NCBI RefSeq assembly: GCF_025562755.1
Contig: NZ_CP103300.1
Location: forward strand, 2,860,001-2,912,500
Reading direction: 5' to 3'
DNA: 52,500 nucleotides
DNA from: Endozoicomonas euniceicola
GTDB taxonomy: Bacteria > Pseudomonadota > Gammaproteobacteria > Pseudomonadales > Endozoicomonadaceae
The notes under the pieces were generated by a model. That model did not search any database and was not told the DNA's origin. It saw only the letters and a list, made by a program, of their open reading frames with translations. The position numbers and the translations under genes were made by a program. Shown one piece after another: positions 42,140-51,208 of the stretch. How positions within the stretch are numbered: position 1 is the first letter of the stretch; each line of letters starts with the position of its first letter.

Positions 42140-43428
42140 TATTCTCTTTCCAGTTCCCTGCTCAGATTATAGGCCTGTTGATTGATCTGTTTTTGCTGTT
42201 CTTCAGCAATACCCGTTATCTGAACAATGTCTTCTGCATGCTCAGAGGCACTAAACTTTGCCAGTTCCGCTGGCAGCCAATTTAGCTGCTCTTTCAGCAT
42301 ATTCAAACTATCTTCTCCCGGCAGGCTGGCGAGCATTAACGCGTTGCCAGCAGCACTGTCTACCTCGCTGGGAGACTCGTCTCCGGGAAAGTCTGGAATT
42401 TCATCGCTGACACAAAGCCCGATACCGACCTGAATTTTGACAATGGCATTCTCGCCAATCACTCGACTGACCGATTCAACTAACAGACTGCAACTCAGGG
42501 CGTCCTGTACAAACCCACTGCTTTCGAGGCTGGAAAAGCGGATATAGGCATTACCTTCCGGGGTGTAACTTATTTCACCGTTATAAAGGCTGGCAGCCTG
42601 TTCAATGGCGAAGGTGTGGGTGTGGAGAATATCCATCATGTCCTGATGGGAAATCAACTGCCGTAGCCGCGTCAGGTTTTTGCTGCGTACACAGACGACC
42701 ACAGACGTTTCATCCTGCTCGACTTCCGGCTCTTCATCTTCGGGCTTGCTGCTGGCCAGTTTTTCAGTGAGCTGTTGTTCCACAAAGTGTGCCAGCAGGG
42801 TCAGTTCATTGCCGGATTTACCCCGGTTAATAAGTGGTGTTTGCAATAAACTTCTTAACTGCCGCAACACCAGTTCAAGCCTGCTACTCAGGGTTGTGGC
42901 GTAGGTGTGCAGGAAAATCAATGCCGCAACCAACAGGATAAGGCTGACGGCACTAATCACCACTAACGCATCACGGGCGTTTTTGGTTAACAGGGCTTCG
43001 TCCAGCTGCAGGCGTACATAACCGGCAATAACGTCCTGATAGTGTATGGGCGATGAATAGGTCTGTCCGGAAGTCGTCGTGGACTCTTCACTTTCTGAGC
43101 TGGCAATTTTGCGATTATCAATACTGTAAATCGCAGCCCTGGCAACGTAAGGCGTCTGAACCAGCTGATTGAGAAGAACACTCAGGCTTAACCGGTCTCC
43201 GGTAACCAGCATATCGGTAGCCGCACTGGCGGTTTGCTGGCTCAGTAAAGCGCCAATGGTGTCAGACTGGTGCTGGCTGGCAGTATTCATTTCTGAGCGG
43301 ATAATCATGCCGCTGCTGCCGACCACGGCAATAAAAAACAGGCTGAAAATCAGCAGTAACTGGTTTCGTATCGACAGCGAATACAATCGATCGGTGATGT
43401 GTTTGATGAAATTAATCGGCGATTGCAA
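42139..43428 (-). CDS. YtjB/AhpA-like two-helix membrane sensor protein
   Basis: About 429 aa. I prefer the TTG at 43428 because aggag lies 7 bp upstream; a TTG at 43455 would extend it by nine residues. N-terminal helix (QLLLIFSLFFIAVVGSSGMII), periplasmic segment of ~130 aa, second helix (ALVVISAVSLILLVAALIFLH). A cytoplasmic region of ~250 aa follows with an acidic linker and a fold that looks like a degenerate nucleotide-cyclase domain (SVVVCVRSKNL...NAYIRFSS...VKIQVGIGLC). No histidine-kinase or GGDEF motif. In E. coli ytjB (smp) is the divergent neighbour of serB; here serB is also divergent, one small gene away. Function unknown. Confidence 0.7.
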   Translation of the reverse strand: MQSPINFIKHITDRLYSLSIRNQLLLIFSLFFIAVVGSSGMIIRSEMNTASQHQSDTIGALLSQQTASAATDMLVTGDRLSLSVLLNQLVQTPYVARAAIYSIDNRKIASSESEESTTTSGQTYSSPIHYQDVIAGYVRLQLDEALLTKNARDALVVISAVSLILLVAALIFLHTYATTLSSRLELVLRQLRSLLQTPLINRGKSGNELTLLAHFVEQQLTEKLASSKPEDEEPEVEQDETSVVVCVRSKNLTRLRQLISHQDMMDILHTHTFAIEQAASLYNGEISYTPEGNAYIRFSSLESSGFVQDALSCSLLVESVSRVIGENAIVKIQVGIGLCVSDEIPDFPGDESPSEVDSAAGNALMLASLPGEDSLNMLKEQLNWLPAELAKFSASEHAEDIVQITGIAEEQQKQINQQAYNLSRELERE

Positions 43429-43522
43429 AGCCGAATCTCCTGATAATAAAAGCAAATTAATCTTCTATGATGACAGCCTATCAGCAATTATACAGCTGTA
43501 GTTTTAAAAGAGGGCTTAAGCA

Positions 43523-43831
43523 ATGAAACCTGCTTTAATAGTTGTGTTTTCTGCAATACTATTTGTGGTTTGTGCTCAAAAGTCAGCCTTGGGGGCAGAG
43601 GGCGAAGAGCAGCCAAGGCTTCCTTCTAGTGCGATGATTTATAGCGGCTGGGGAGGGGTTTGGGGTTTTATGCTTTACCCTTCCCTGATTGCGGACAGAC
43701 AACCTAATGACCCGATGCGTATTATAGCTTTTGTTGTTGCGCCTTTATTTGGCGGAATAGTAGGTTATTTGTTTGGACTGCATGCTGACAGGGTGCAAAG
43801 TGCAAACAATCATTCCGAGACCAACGAATAA
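43523..43831 (+). CDS. Small exported/membrane protein, unknown function
   Basis: 102 aa, ATG with gaggg upstream. Signal-like N-terminus (LIVVFSAILFVVCAQKSALGA), then a short Trp/Gly-rich segment (YSGWGGVWGFMLYPSL) and one transmembrane helix (IIAFVVAPLFGGIVGYLFGLHA). No family recognised. Precedes serB by 40 bp and probably shares its promoter. Confidence 0.6.
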   Translation: MKPALIVVFSAILFVVCAQKSALGAEGEEQPRLPSSAMIYSGWGGVWGFMLYPSLIADRQPNDPMRIIAFVVAPLFGGIVGYLFGLHADRVQSANNHSETNE

Positions 43832-43871
43832 ACCAGAGCAAGTATCAGACAATTAAATAGCTGGATAAAAA

Positions 43872-45098
43872 GTGAGCGAAATATTACTGATCAATGTCAC
43901 CGGACAGGATAAACCCGGACTGACCTCTTCTATTACCTCCATTATGGCTGACTATGGCCTGGAAATTCTGGATATTGGCCAGTCGGTTATTCATGCCACA
44001 TTAACCTGGGGGATTCTGGTTCGCTTGCCTGAAGGAAAAGGCGCGGCACCGGTCATCAAAGAATTGATGTTCCATTTTCATGAACACAATCTGCAGTTTA
44101 ATTATCAACCAGTTTCTGATGAAAACTATGAGCACTGGGTCAGTGAACAGGGAAAAAAACGATATATTCTGACACTGCTGGCCCGGCATGTCTCCGCTGA
44201 ACAGATTGCCAGAGTATCGAGCATTACGGCAGAGCACGGGTTGAATATTGATGATATCCGTCGTCTTTCTGGGCGCCGTTCCCTGAAACGGGAAGAGCAG
44301 GGCAGCCTGTCCTCCTGTCTGCAATTCTCTGTTCGTGGCACCACCCCTGATCTGGCTAAACTTCGTTCTGACTTTTTGCATATTTCATCTGAGCTGGATG
44401 TCGATGTCGCTTTTCAGGAAGACACGGTCTTTCGCCGGAACCGACGGCTGGTTGTGTTTGATATGGACTCAACGCTTATTCAGGCCGAAGTGATCGACCT
44501 GCTGGCTGACGCTGCCGGAGCCGGGGCAAAGGTGGCAGAGATCACAGAGCGGGCAATGCGGGGCGAACTCGATTTTAATGCCAGTTTTCGTGAACGTCTG
44601 GCTATGCTGAAAGGCCTAGATGAATCGGTGTTACAGGGTATTGCAGAGAAACTGCCCATGACGGAAGGGGCTGAGCGGCTGATCAATAGCCTGAGGGCAC
44701 TCGGTTATCGAACCGCCATATTGTCTGGCGGGTTTACTTATTTTGCCCGGCATCTACAGGAACAGCTGGGTATCGACTATGTGTATGCCAATGAGCTGGA
44801 TATCAAAGAGGGCAAAGTCACGGGCAAAGTAAAGGGCGATATTGTGAACGGCGAACGTAAAGCCAGTCTTTTGCAGCAGATAGCCGACAAAGAAGATATC
44901 TTACTGGATCAGGTCATCGCTGTGGGCGATGGCGCTAATGACCTGCCGATGCTGAGTGTTGCGGGTCTTGGTATTGCTTTTCGTGCCAAGCCTCTGGTGC
45001 AGAAAAATGCACGACAGTCTATTTCTACTTTGGGGCTGGACAGCATTCTCTATCTGTTGGGCTTCAGGGAAAAAGACCTGGAGACTCTGAGCTGGTAA
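43872..45098 (+). CDS. serB: Phosphoserine phosphatase SerB with tandem ACT domains
   Basis: 408 aa from a GTG start. Residues 1-~80 and ~95-175 form two ACT-like regulatory domains (LLINVTGQDKPGLTSSITSI; YILTLLARHVSAEQIARVSSI). The HAD catalytic domain starts at ~195: motif I VVFDMDSTLIQAEVID, motif II TAILSGGFTYFA, Lys in NGERKASLL, motif III AVGDGANDLPML. It makes L-serine in the last step of the phosphorylated pathway. The two-ACT architecture is the usual one in Pseudomonas-like gammaproteobacteria and differs from the shorter E. coli enzyme. Confidence 0.96.
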   Translation: MSEILLINVTGQDKPGLTSSITSIMADYGLEILDIGQSVIHATLTWGILVRLPEGKGAAPVIKELMFHFHEHNLQFNYQPVSDENYEHWVSEQGKKRYILTLLARHVSAEQIARVSSITAEHGLNIDDIRRLSGRRSLKREEQGSLSSCLQFSVRGTTPDLAKLRSDFLHISSELDVDVAFQEDTVFRRNRRLVVFDMDSTLIQAEVIDLLADAAGAGAKVAEITERAMRGELDFNASFRERLAMLKGLDESVLQGIAEKLPMTEGAERLINSLRALGYRTAILSGGFTYFARHLQEQLGIDYVYANELDIKEGKVTGKVKGDIVNGERKASLLQQIADKEDILLDQVIAVGDGANDLPMLSVAGLGIAFRAKPLVQKNARQSISTLGLDSILYLLGFREKDLETLSW

Positions 45099-45185
45099 TG
45101 GGTATCAGCAATTTAAAAGCAAAATTTATGATGATCATCTACTCTGTCCCTACTTCATATGCATTTCATACTTGGAGAGGGACTG

Positions 45186-46562
45186 GTGGTAACAATACAG
45201 CTGCCAAGAGTTAAAGTGGAACTCTATTTATGGTGTCAGGTGCTTTTCTCAAGTTTGTTGTTAATCGTTAGCACTGATGTGTTTTCTTCAGGCCAGCTTA
45301 TCATGCGAACCTCTGTTTGGAATGAGAACATTAATGCAGTTTCACAAAGTTTTTGTAATCAGAAAATAAAAAACGCAGGTTGTAATATCTCTAAAGTTGA
45401 TGGTCTGGGTGGCAGACTTTTATCAAGTTCAAACTCCCGGAATACCTGGAAAGGTTTTGCGGTTAACCTGTTTACATCGGTTTACAATCAAATTTATTTA
45501 TTTTTTATGACAATGGGAAAAAATGATAAAGAGAGGAAAAGAATAGAAAACCTTTACAATTTAAAGCTGCAATTAGAAGAACTTAGAAAAATCATGACTG
45601 AGAACCCCGAATGGGTATTAATTCTTGTGTGGGATATTGATGGAACCATTTATTATCATTCCAGTGAAGATGATGAAGACTTGAGTGCTGAGCTGACCAC
45701 CGTATTTCAGGAGCTAAGAGAGAGTGAGCAGCTGCTACTTATTTATAATACGGGTCGCGACAAATCTTTTAATGATTTCTCATTTAAAAGATGGTCTAAG
45801 CCCATCCCCAAGCCAGATATAATCATTGCTGATGAAGGTTCCTATTACTTATTTAATAAGTTTGCAAACAACCCGCTTTTCAATGGCGATAAACTTGTAT
45901 TTGATAATTCTGAAAATGATAAATATTTTTATATGGAACATCATGAGCTGTTAAGTATCAATGGTTGTGAAGTTGCCTTTTCACCCCATTCATTAAAAAA
46001 TGAATGTCAGCCTTCCGAAAATGCAAGTGATGAAGAAAGTGATACAAGTGATACAAATATAAAAAAGGTTGTCAGGATAATGAAAAGCATTACACAATCA
46101 GAATCAAAGTATGACTATTGGCATCAAAGATATGAAAGGTATGAAGACAATACAAGTATCATTTTTTTGTATCATAGGCATTATAATAAGGGTGCCTCTT
46201 TTTCCAGATTAATGAACTGGCTGTCAAATGAACATTCTTCATTTAAAGGAAAAATAAAAATTATCAGCTCTGCCGGAGACTCTCTGCACGACATGGCAAT
46301 GATGCACCCTGATATGCACTTTTCTTTTGATGAGTCCTATCAAGAAACAGAATTAACCCCCAGACTTCCTCCAAATACGATATTTGCGGGTGCTGTTCTA
46401 TCCAAAGGCGGAGAATTGCAAAAAAAACGATTCAAGCCTTTGTTTGAAGGTCTTGAAACCGTGAACTCTAAAATGGAAAGCATTCTTGGAATTGTAGAGG
46501 GCACTGTTACCCTGTTATTGAAACAGATACCTGTGATTGGGTCTGGATCATGGTTTTGGTGA
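45186..46562 (+). CDS. Exported HAD-superfamily (type IIB-like) phosphatase homologue
   Basis: About 458 aa from GTG 45186, chosen because ggagagg lies 6-8 bp upstream; the ATG at 45159 has none. Hydrophobic export/anchor segment (LYLWCQVLFSSLLLIVSTDVFSSG), a second hydrophobic stretch (AVNLFTSVYNQIYLFFMTM), and a Lys/Glu-rich helix. HAD core: motif I LILVWDIDGTIYYH, motif II LLIYNTGRDKS, IIIADEGSYYL, Lys in HYNKGASFSRLMNWL, motif IV ISSAGDSLHDMAMM. The order resembles sucrose-phosphate-phosphatase-like enzymes. An acidic insertion (SENASDEESDTSDT) interrupts the cap region. Markedly A/T-rich compared with serB, suggesting transfer. Substrate unknown. Confidence 0.72.
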   Translation: MVTIQLPRVKVELYLWCQVLFSSLLLIVSTDVFSSGQLIMRTSVWNENINAVSQSFCNQKIKNAGCNISKVDGLGGRLLSSSNSRNTWKGFAVNLFTSVYNQIYLFFMTMGKNDKERKRIENLYNLKLQLEELRKIMTENPEWVLILVWDIDGTIYYHSSEDDEDLSAELTTVFQELRESEQLLLIYNTGRDKSFNDFSFKRWSKPIPKPDIIIADEGSYYLFNKFANNPLFNGDKLVFDNSENDKYFYMEHHELLSINGCEVAFSPHSLKNECQPSENASDEESDTSDTNIKKVVRIMKSITQSESKYDYWHQRYERYEDNTSIIFLYHRHYNKGASFSRLMNWLSNEHSSFKGKIKIISSAGDSLHDMAMMHPDMHFSFDESYQETELTPRLPPNTIFAGAVLSKGGELQKKRFKPLFEGLETVNSKMESILGIVEGTVTLLLKQIPVIGSGSWFW

Positions 46563-46597
46563 GATTTTTCTTATTAAGATGGATAAACAACACATAT

Positions 46598-46942
46598 CTA
46601 TTTTTTTTGCGGAAATAATTCCGATATATCTTTCACCGAAAGGGTCTGCCATTGTGGGCAACCGGTAAAACGCCAGTTCTGAATGATATTATTTTGATCC
46701 GTTGTAAAAGACTGTCGGCAGGTATTCAGAAGATAAGCAGAGCCCCAGTTTGAAATCCAGCTATATATACTTCTGCCATCGGTAAGCTTCAGACTGGAGC
46801 TGGGAGCTCCCCAGTTTACGACAACTTCTTCTATATGATGTCCCCGCCATGAGTCCATCACTTTTTCAGTGGTACTACAGCCAGCACTGAACAACGCTAA
46901 TACAAAACCAGTCAGTTTGATGAAAGGGTACAGCCTGAACAC
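46598..46942 (-). CDS. Small outer-envelope lipoprotein
   Basis: 114 aa, GTG start with aagg upstream. Lipobox LFSAGC at residues 17-22 marks lipidation at Cys22. The mature domain is short (VMDSWRGHHIEEVVVNWGAPSSSLKLTDGRSIYSWISN...CRQSFTTDQNNIIQNWRFTGCPQW). That pattern of W-G-x-P followed by G-x-x-(I/V)-Y-x-W resembles small SmpA/OmlA-like BAM-associated or 'lipoprotein of unknown function' families. Two further Cys may form a disulfide. Starts 9 bp after the upstream PilZ-like gene, so co-transcribed. Confidence 0.78.
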   Translation of the reverse strand: MFRLYPFIKLTGFVLALFSAGCSTTEKVMDSWRGHHIEEVVVNWGAPSSSLKLTDGRSIYSWISNWGSAYLLNTCRQSFTTDQNNIIQNWRFTGCPQWQTLSVKDISELFPQKK

Positions 46943-46951
46943 TCTTGCACC

Positions 46952-48619
46952 TTATAGTGAACTATCCAGAAATCGAAACTGATACTGACTATAGCTCGGT
47001 GTTGATTCTATGCACTCCTGTAACTGACCTTTTCTGATCTTTCCACCTTCCAGAAGAATAAACTTCATCCCGGCTGTAAAGGGTATGCGTGGTGTGATCA
47101 GGGTTGCCTGTTTATTCAGGGCAGGCATGGCGGGCTGAAGGAAAGCTCTTTGATAGTGGCTGGCATCCCGGGTTTTCTTGAGCGGCGTTATCGCACAGGG
47201 TCTGGTATTGGCACTGAGCAACTGCGCACCAAGCATAATATTATTGTCGTCTATAGAGTGTACCCAGCGAGCGCTCGCCAGTATCCAGTTGGTTTGCGCT
47301 CCTTCCTGTACGGCAATTAGCTCGCCCGGAACCAGAGTTATTTCCGAATTAGCCCTCATCTGTAAACAGTAGCCGCCAGCACTGGTGTTAAGCACTTTTC
47401 CAGAAAAGCAGGGGTAGAGTGGAGATCCGGTGGTAGTCGCTTGAAAATCCAGAGAGGCCTTATCTTCGGATACCCCTGTTTTCTGGTCAACATCATGTGC
47501 ATCTTCCCAGATATCACTTTTATCTGGAATAAAACCGCTTTTTCCGGCCTTATGAGAGTCTGAATGCTTTTTGACCAGATCATCAAATACCTGTTTGTCT
47601 GATAAATAATAATGAGAGGCACTACTGCCGTAAGCAAATGAACAGCTTTCAGACCCTTCCTGGCGAATATGCTGCCTTTGTATTGCTGCGCCCCAGGCAG
47701 AAGCCAGATGCAGAATCAGTTTTTTTGACAAAGTAGCCGGTTTTTTTTCGTCAATAGAGCTGACCATTTTTTTCAGGTGAGCACTGAGAACCCGGGTGTC
47801 CATACCTTTTAGCCCAGGGTGTTCATTGCTGGTTTCGGTTAATGTGTGGTAAAGGCCTTCATCGGATAGTGTATTTACCATAAACCAGCAGTTCTGATCC
47901 GGCTGGTCCAGAAGTTTGCCATGGGGTGCCCATAAGCAAAGGGCTTTATTGACCTGACGAATCTCTGCCTGGTGTAACTGGTTAGAACGGCAATGGCTTA
48001 ACAGAAGCATTCGTTTATATTGATCAATGATCGTCAGCTCTCGGGCACTGGCCGTCAGTGGGTCATCAAGGCTACATTGCTGCATGTCATTTTCCTCAGC
48101 AATGTAAACCAGCTTGTGGGTATCCAGCCATACGGTTTCGGGCATGCCCCGGTAATGCTCCTGCATAAGCAGAAGAAGGCTGTGGCTTTCAGCTATTGCC
48201 CGGTGCAGTGGCGCTGCCAGCAGGGCACTGTAGTCACTGTTTTTGATATAAATGTCGACAACAGACTTGTAGCAGCCGAACAGTAGCAAATGCAGTTGCT
48301 GACATTTCCCTAACAAAGACAGCTGTTGTTCGCTGTGGATAATGCCTTCAGTCAGCTCGTTACGATTTATCTGGTGTGTAATGAAATAAACAACAGGTCT
48401 AACCAGTTCAATCAGTCCGAACAACTCTTTTGACGTCGTATTAAGTTTTGCCAGTTCCTTGAGGGCAAAACCCAGTTTTTTGGCACAATCGGGCAGGTTC
48501 GTTCTCGGCAATGCCTGAAGCCATTGATTTAATGATTGTGCATCCGCACTACAAAAAGTCAGCGTCTTAAGGTTGCGTTCAGGTACCTGCAGCTGAGTCC
48601 TTTCAATCTGCGTGTCCAT
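46952..48619 (-). CDS. PilZ-like domain protein
   Basis: 555 aa, cytoplasmic (no signal or membrane segment). The N-terminal ~350 residues are helical and unrecognised (W-L-QALPRTNL..., HLLLFGCYKSVVDIYI). A Lys/Asp-rich linker covers ~375-410. The C-terminal region from ~415 has a PilZ-like pattern: CFSGKVLNTSAGGYCLQM (N-x-S-x-x-G), GELIAVQEG, WILASARWVHSIDDNNIMLGAQLLS. The RxxxR c-di-GMP motif is not clearly present, so nucleotide binding is uncertain. A similar large protein is found beside other genes in Pseudomonas-like genomes, but I cannot name it. Confidence 0.65.
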   Translation of the reverse strand: MDTQIERTQLQVPERNLKTLTFCSADAQSLNQWLQALPRTNLPDCAKKLGFALKELAKLNTTSKELFGLIELVRPVVYFITHQINRNELTEGIIHSEQQLSLLGKCQQLHLLLFGCYKSVVDIYIKNSDYSALLAAPLHRAIAESHSLLLLMQEHYRGMPETVWLDTHKLVYIAEENDMQQCSLDDPLTASARELTIIDQYKRMLLLSHCRSNQLHQAEIRQVNKALCLWAPHGKLLDQPDQNCWFMVNTLSDEGLYHTLTETSNEHPGLKGMDTRVLSAHLKKMVSSIDEKKPATLSKKLILHLASAWGAAIQRQHIRQEGSESCSFAYGSSASHYYLSDKQVFDDLVKKHSDSHKAGKSGFIPDKSDIWEDAHDVDQKTGVSEDKASLDFQATTTGSPLYPCFSGKVLNTSAGGYCLQMRANSEITLVPGELIAVQEGAQTNWILASARWVHSIDDNNIMLGAQLLSANTRPCAITPLKKTRDASHYQRAFLQPAMPALNKQATLITPRIPFTAGMKFILLEGGKIRKGQLQECIESTPSYSQYQFRFLDSSL

Positions 48620-48691
48620 GGGAAAGTCCTGATTTTGTCGACTTAAAAACCTTCAGGTATTTATTCATCATAAACAGCCGTGAACAGAGCA

Positions 48692-48726
48692 GGCAATTTT
48701 CGTCACCTTTGGTGATAAAAATTGCC
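48692..48726 (-). terminator. Strong hairpin between epmB and the PilZ-like gene
   Basis: GGCAATTTT-GTCACC pairs with GGTGA-AAAATTGCC around TTT (one or two bulged bases), about 100 bp beyond the epmB stop. Right beside it, cctataaaaag occurs twice (about 48731-48752). Likely ends epmB transcription; the lack of a T tract after the stem on the minus strand makes it uncertain. Confidence 0.5.
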
Positions 48727-48827
48727 TTTCCCTATAAAAAGCCTATAAAAAGTCATTGAATGAACGATTTTGTAAGCCCTGAATATTCTTTTCGATAGTC
48801 AGCCTTTGCTTAAGCTGAAACCGTTAA

Positions 48828-49880
48828 TCAATTCAAAGGAATAATCGTCTTGCTGGTCTTTCCGGCTATCTCCTGAACCAGTCTGGGAACAAGGTAGCCA
48901 GAACAGCGCTCCATCATGCCCCTGACCAGGTCTTGAGCCGACTCTCTGGAAACATCAAAATGCGCAGCCCCCTGCACTTTATCGAGCAGGTGCAGGTAGT
49001 AGGGCATAGCGCCTGCATCAAACAGGGCTTCGCTCAGTTCAACCAGTGCAACGACGGTATCGTTAACACCTTTCAGGAGAACCGTCTGGTTCAGAACCGT
49101 AATATCCGCTTGTTTCAGACGGGCAATGGCCGTTTTGACGTTGCCGTTGATCTCATTAGCGTGGTTGCAGTGCAGCACAATGACGGTTTTCAATCGAGTC
49201 GAGCCGAGCCAGCTTAGCATGTCATCGGTAACACGGTCGGGCAGAACAATGGGCAGTCGGGTGTGGATTCGCAGCACTTTAACATGAGGAATATCCGCCA
49301 ATGCTTCAGCCAGCTGCCGTAAACGTCGGTCACTGGCTGCAAGAGGATCGCCTCCAGACAGGATTACTTCCCGGATAGAACGGTTGTTCTTTATATAATT
49401 CAGGGCTTCTTCAAGATGACGGCCGCTTAGCTGATTGTCCTGATACGGAAAGTGCCGCCGAAAACAAAACCGGCAATTGACAGCACAGGCACCACTGGTG
49501 ATCAGCAGTAAACGCCCGTGGTATTTATGGATCACCCCTTCGGTTGGATTTTTATCCTGTTCGCCCAGGGGGTCGATCCCAAAGCCAGCCACCTCCTGAA
49601 GTTCCTGCTCCAGAGGCAAAACCTGTTTTAACAGAGGGTCATTCGGGTTGCCGTACTCCATACGTGCTATATATGAACGGGGAATCCGCATGGCGAACGT
49701 TTTACTGGCATTGACCGCCGCAGGTAAAAGAGACGGGCTCAGACCCAGAAGTTCCAGCAACTTTTCTGGTTGAGTCACACAGTTTGCCAACTGCATTTGC
49801 CAGCTGTCAGAGGCAGTCTGTTGGTTGCAAGTATGCACACCGGGTGCGGAACGGGTTATCATAGAGGTTTTTGTATTCAC
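48828..49880 (-). CDS. epmB: EF-P beta-lysylation protein EpmB (lysine 2,3-aminomutase-like)
   Basis: 350 aa from GTG 49880; the ATG at 49862 is an alternative, and neither has a good ribosome-binding site. Radical SAM enzyme with the cluster motif CAVNCRFCFRRHFPY near residues 134-148 and a PLP-Lys region near the C-terminus. VILSGGDPLAASD and LRIHTRLPIVLPDRV are typical KamA-family blocks. It converts (S)-alpha-lysine to (R)-beta-lysine for EF-P modification. It is shorter than catabolic KamA and lies divergent to efp with only 12-30 bp between the starts, so their promoters must overlap coding sequence. Confidence 0.94.
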   Translation of the reverse strand: MNTKTSMITRSAPGVHTCNQQTASDSWQMQLANCVTQPEKLLELLGLSPSLLPAAVNASKTFAMRIPRSYIARMEYGNPNDPLLKQVLPLEQELQEVAGFGIDPLGEQDKNPTEGVIHKYHGRLLLITSGACAVNCRFCFRRHFPYQDNQLSGRHLEEALNYIKNNRSIREVILSGGDPLAASDRRLRQLAEALADIPHVKVLRIHTRLPIVLPDRVTDDMLSWLGSTRLKTVIVLHCNHANEINGNVKTAIARLKQADITVLNQTVLLKGVNDTVVALVELSEALFDAGAMPYYLHLLDKVQGAAHFDVSRESAQDLVRGMMERCSGYLVPRLVQEIAGKTSKTIIPLN

Positions 49881-49892
49881 TGGTAGCGACTG

Positions 49893-50462
49893 ATGGCTAG
49901 TTATAGTACCAACGAGTTTCGTTCAGGACTTAAAGTAATGCTCGAAGGTGACCCATGCGTCATGATCGAGAACGAGTTTGTTAAACCCGGTAAAGGCCAG
50001 GCCTTTAACCGCGTTAAGTTCCGTAACCTGATGAGTAACCGGGTTTGGGAGCGTACCTTCAAGTCTGGCGAAAGCATCGAAGCAGCTGACGTAATGGACT
50101 ATGACATGGAGTACCTGTACACCGACGGTGAATTCTGGCACTTCATGATGACGGATGGTTCTTACGAGCAGCACGCTGCCAGCAAAGCTGCGGTGGGTGA
50201 CACCATCGACTGGCTGAAGGAACAGGAAGTATACAGCGTAACTCTGTATAACGGTGCTCCACTGTCTGTGACGGCTCCTAACTTTGTCGAGCTGGAGGTG
50301 GTAGAAACCGATCCGGGTCTGAAAGGGGACACCGCCCAGGGCGGTTCCAAGCCAGCCAAGCTGTCCACGGGGGCTACCGTTAAAGTACCGCTGTTCATCG
50401 TTGAAGGCGAAAAGCTGAAGATCGACACCCGTACCGGTGAGTACGTGGGTCGTGTGAAGTAA
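49893..50462 (+). CDS. efp: Elongation factor P
   Basis: 189 aa, full length. Relieves ribosome stalling at polyproline. The modification loop FVKPGKGQAF carries Lys34, the residue beta-lysylated by EpmA in E. coli. C-terminal NFVELEVVETDPGLKGD and TGEYVGRVK are canonical. With epmB and epmA in the same 3.4 kb, the modification pathway is of the E. coli type rather than EarP rhamnosylation. Confidence 0.98.
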   Translation: MASYSTNEFRSGLKVMLEGDPCVMIENEFVKPGKGQAFNRVKFRNLMSNRVWERTFKSGESIEAADVMDYDMEYLYTDGEFWHFMMTDGSYEQHAASKAAVGDTIDWLKEQEVYSVTLYNGAPLSVTAPNFVELEVVETDPGLKGDTAQGGSKPAKLSTGATVKVPLFIVEGEKLKIDTRTGEYVGRVK

Positions 50463-50480
50463 GTATCGCTTCGTTATATA

Positions 50481-50514
50481 AAAAGGGGAAGCAATAGACG
50501 GCTTCCCCTTTTTT
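50481..50514. terminator. Bidirectional intrinsic terminator after efp
   Basis: AAAAGGGGAAGC and GCTTCCCCTTTTTT form a 12-bp stem with an 8-nt loop and a T run, 18 bp after efp and 27 bp beyond the end of the convergent gene. Confidence 0.93.
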
Positions 50515-50540
50515 GTTGTTTAAACCCGATGCCAGGCGTT

Positions 50541-51125
50541 TTAACGATTTTGCCTGATCAGCTGAACATCATTCTTACCGTTAAGACTACCATTCAGGGT
50601 GATTGATCCAGACAGTTGACCATTGCTATGAGTCAGCTGCATGCTTCCTGTCAGCCCTTTGGGAGTGGCTATCGCCTTTTTAGATTCAGGACCAAAACAG
50701 ACTTTTATCTGATTTCCCTGGCACATGACAGGTCTTCCGTGTTTCTTCCCATGCCCTCCGGGACGACGATGCTTACCATGACCACCCCGGTGGTGATGCC
50801 CGTGGGCATCTGGCCCACCTGAAGCATGAGTCATACCTCTTCTGTGATGACGGGGACCACGCTTGGGGCGTTTAGAGGTAATAATAAAGTCACTGTTTCC
50901 AGCTTTATCTTTAATAAGTATCCTTGCAGACGCATCCTGAACAAAGGCCAGCATCGTATAATTGGAGGCGGTTGAGAGTGTGCCGCTTAACACATAGACG
51001 CCGTCGGGAATAGAACATGCGGCAGGTGGCTGAGGGTTATTGGGTTTAGAGTAAGGGCAGGCAATGGCTAATGTGGGTATCAGGCTCATTGCCAGAATGG
51101 CTGGGATTTTCTTAAACAACATCAT
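50541..51125 (-). CDS. Exported Gly/His-rich protein, unknown function
   Basis: About 194 aa from ATG 51125 (aagga upstream). Signal peptide (IPAILAMSLIPTLAIA). The mature N-terminal half has a beta-sandwich-like pattern (CSIPDGVYVLSGTLSTASNYTMLAFVQDASARILIKD). A central basic Gly/His/Arg/Lys-rich tract (~90-135) follows, then a C-terminal beta segment (LTGSMQLTHSNGQLSGSITLNGSLNGKNDVQLI). Four Cys (two near the start, two in MCQGNQIKVCFG) could form disulfides. The His-rich tract might bind metals. Convergent with efp and inserted between efp and epmA; no link to EF-P modification is evident. Confidence 0.65.
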   Translation of the reverse strand: MMLFKKIPAILAMSLIPTLAIACPYSKPNNPQPPAACSIPDGVYVLSGTLSTASNYTMLAFVQDASARILIKDKAGNSDFIITSKRPKRGPRHHRRGMTHASGGPDAHGHHHRGGHGKHRRPGGHGKKHGRPVMCQGNQIKVCFGPESKKAIATPKGLTGSMQLTHSNGQLSGSITLNGSLNGKNDVQLIRQNR

Positions 51126-51208
51126 ATTCACTTCCTTGTTACAATCAATTGCTTTTTAAGTATAGAAATGAATCCTATGAATGATTCTAAAACAGGAGTA
51201 ATAAGCCG

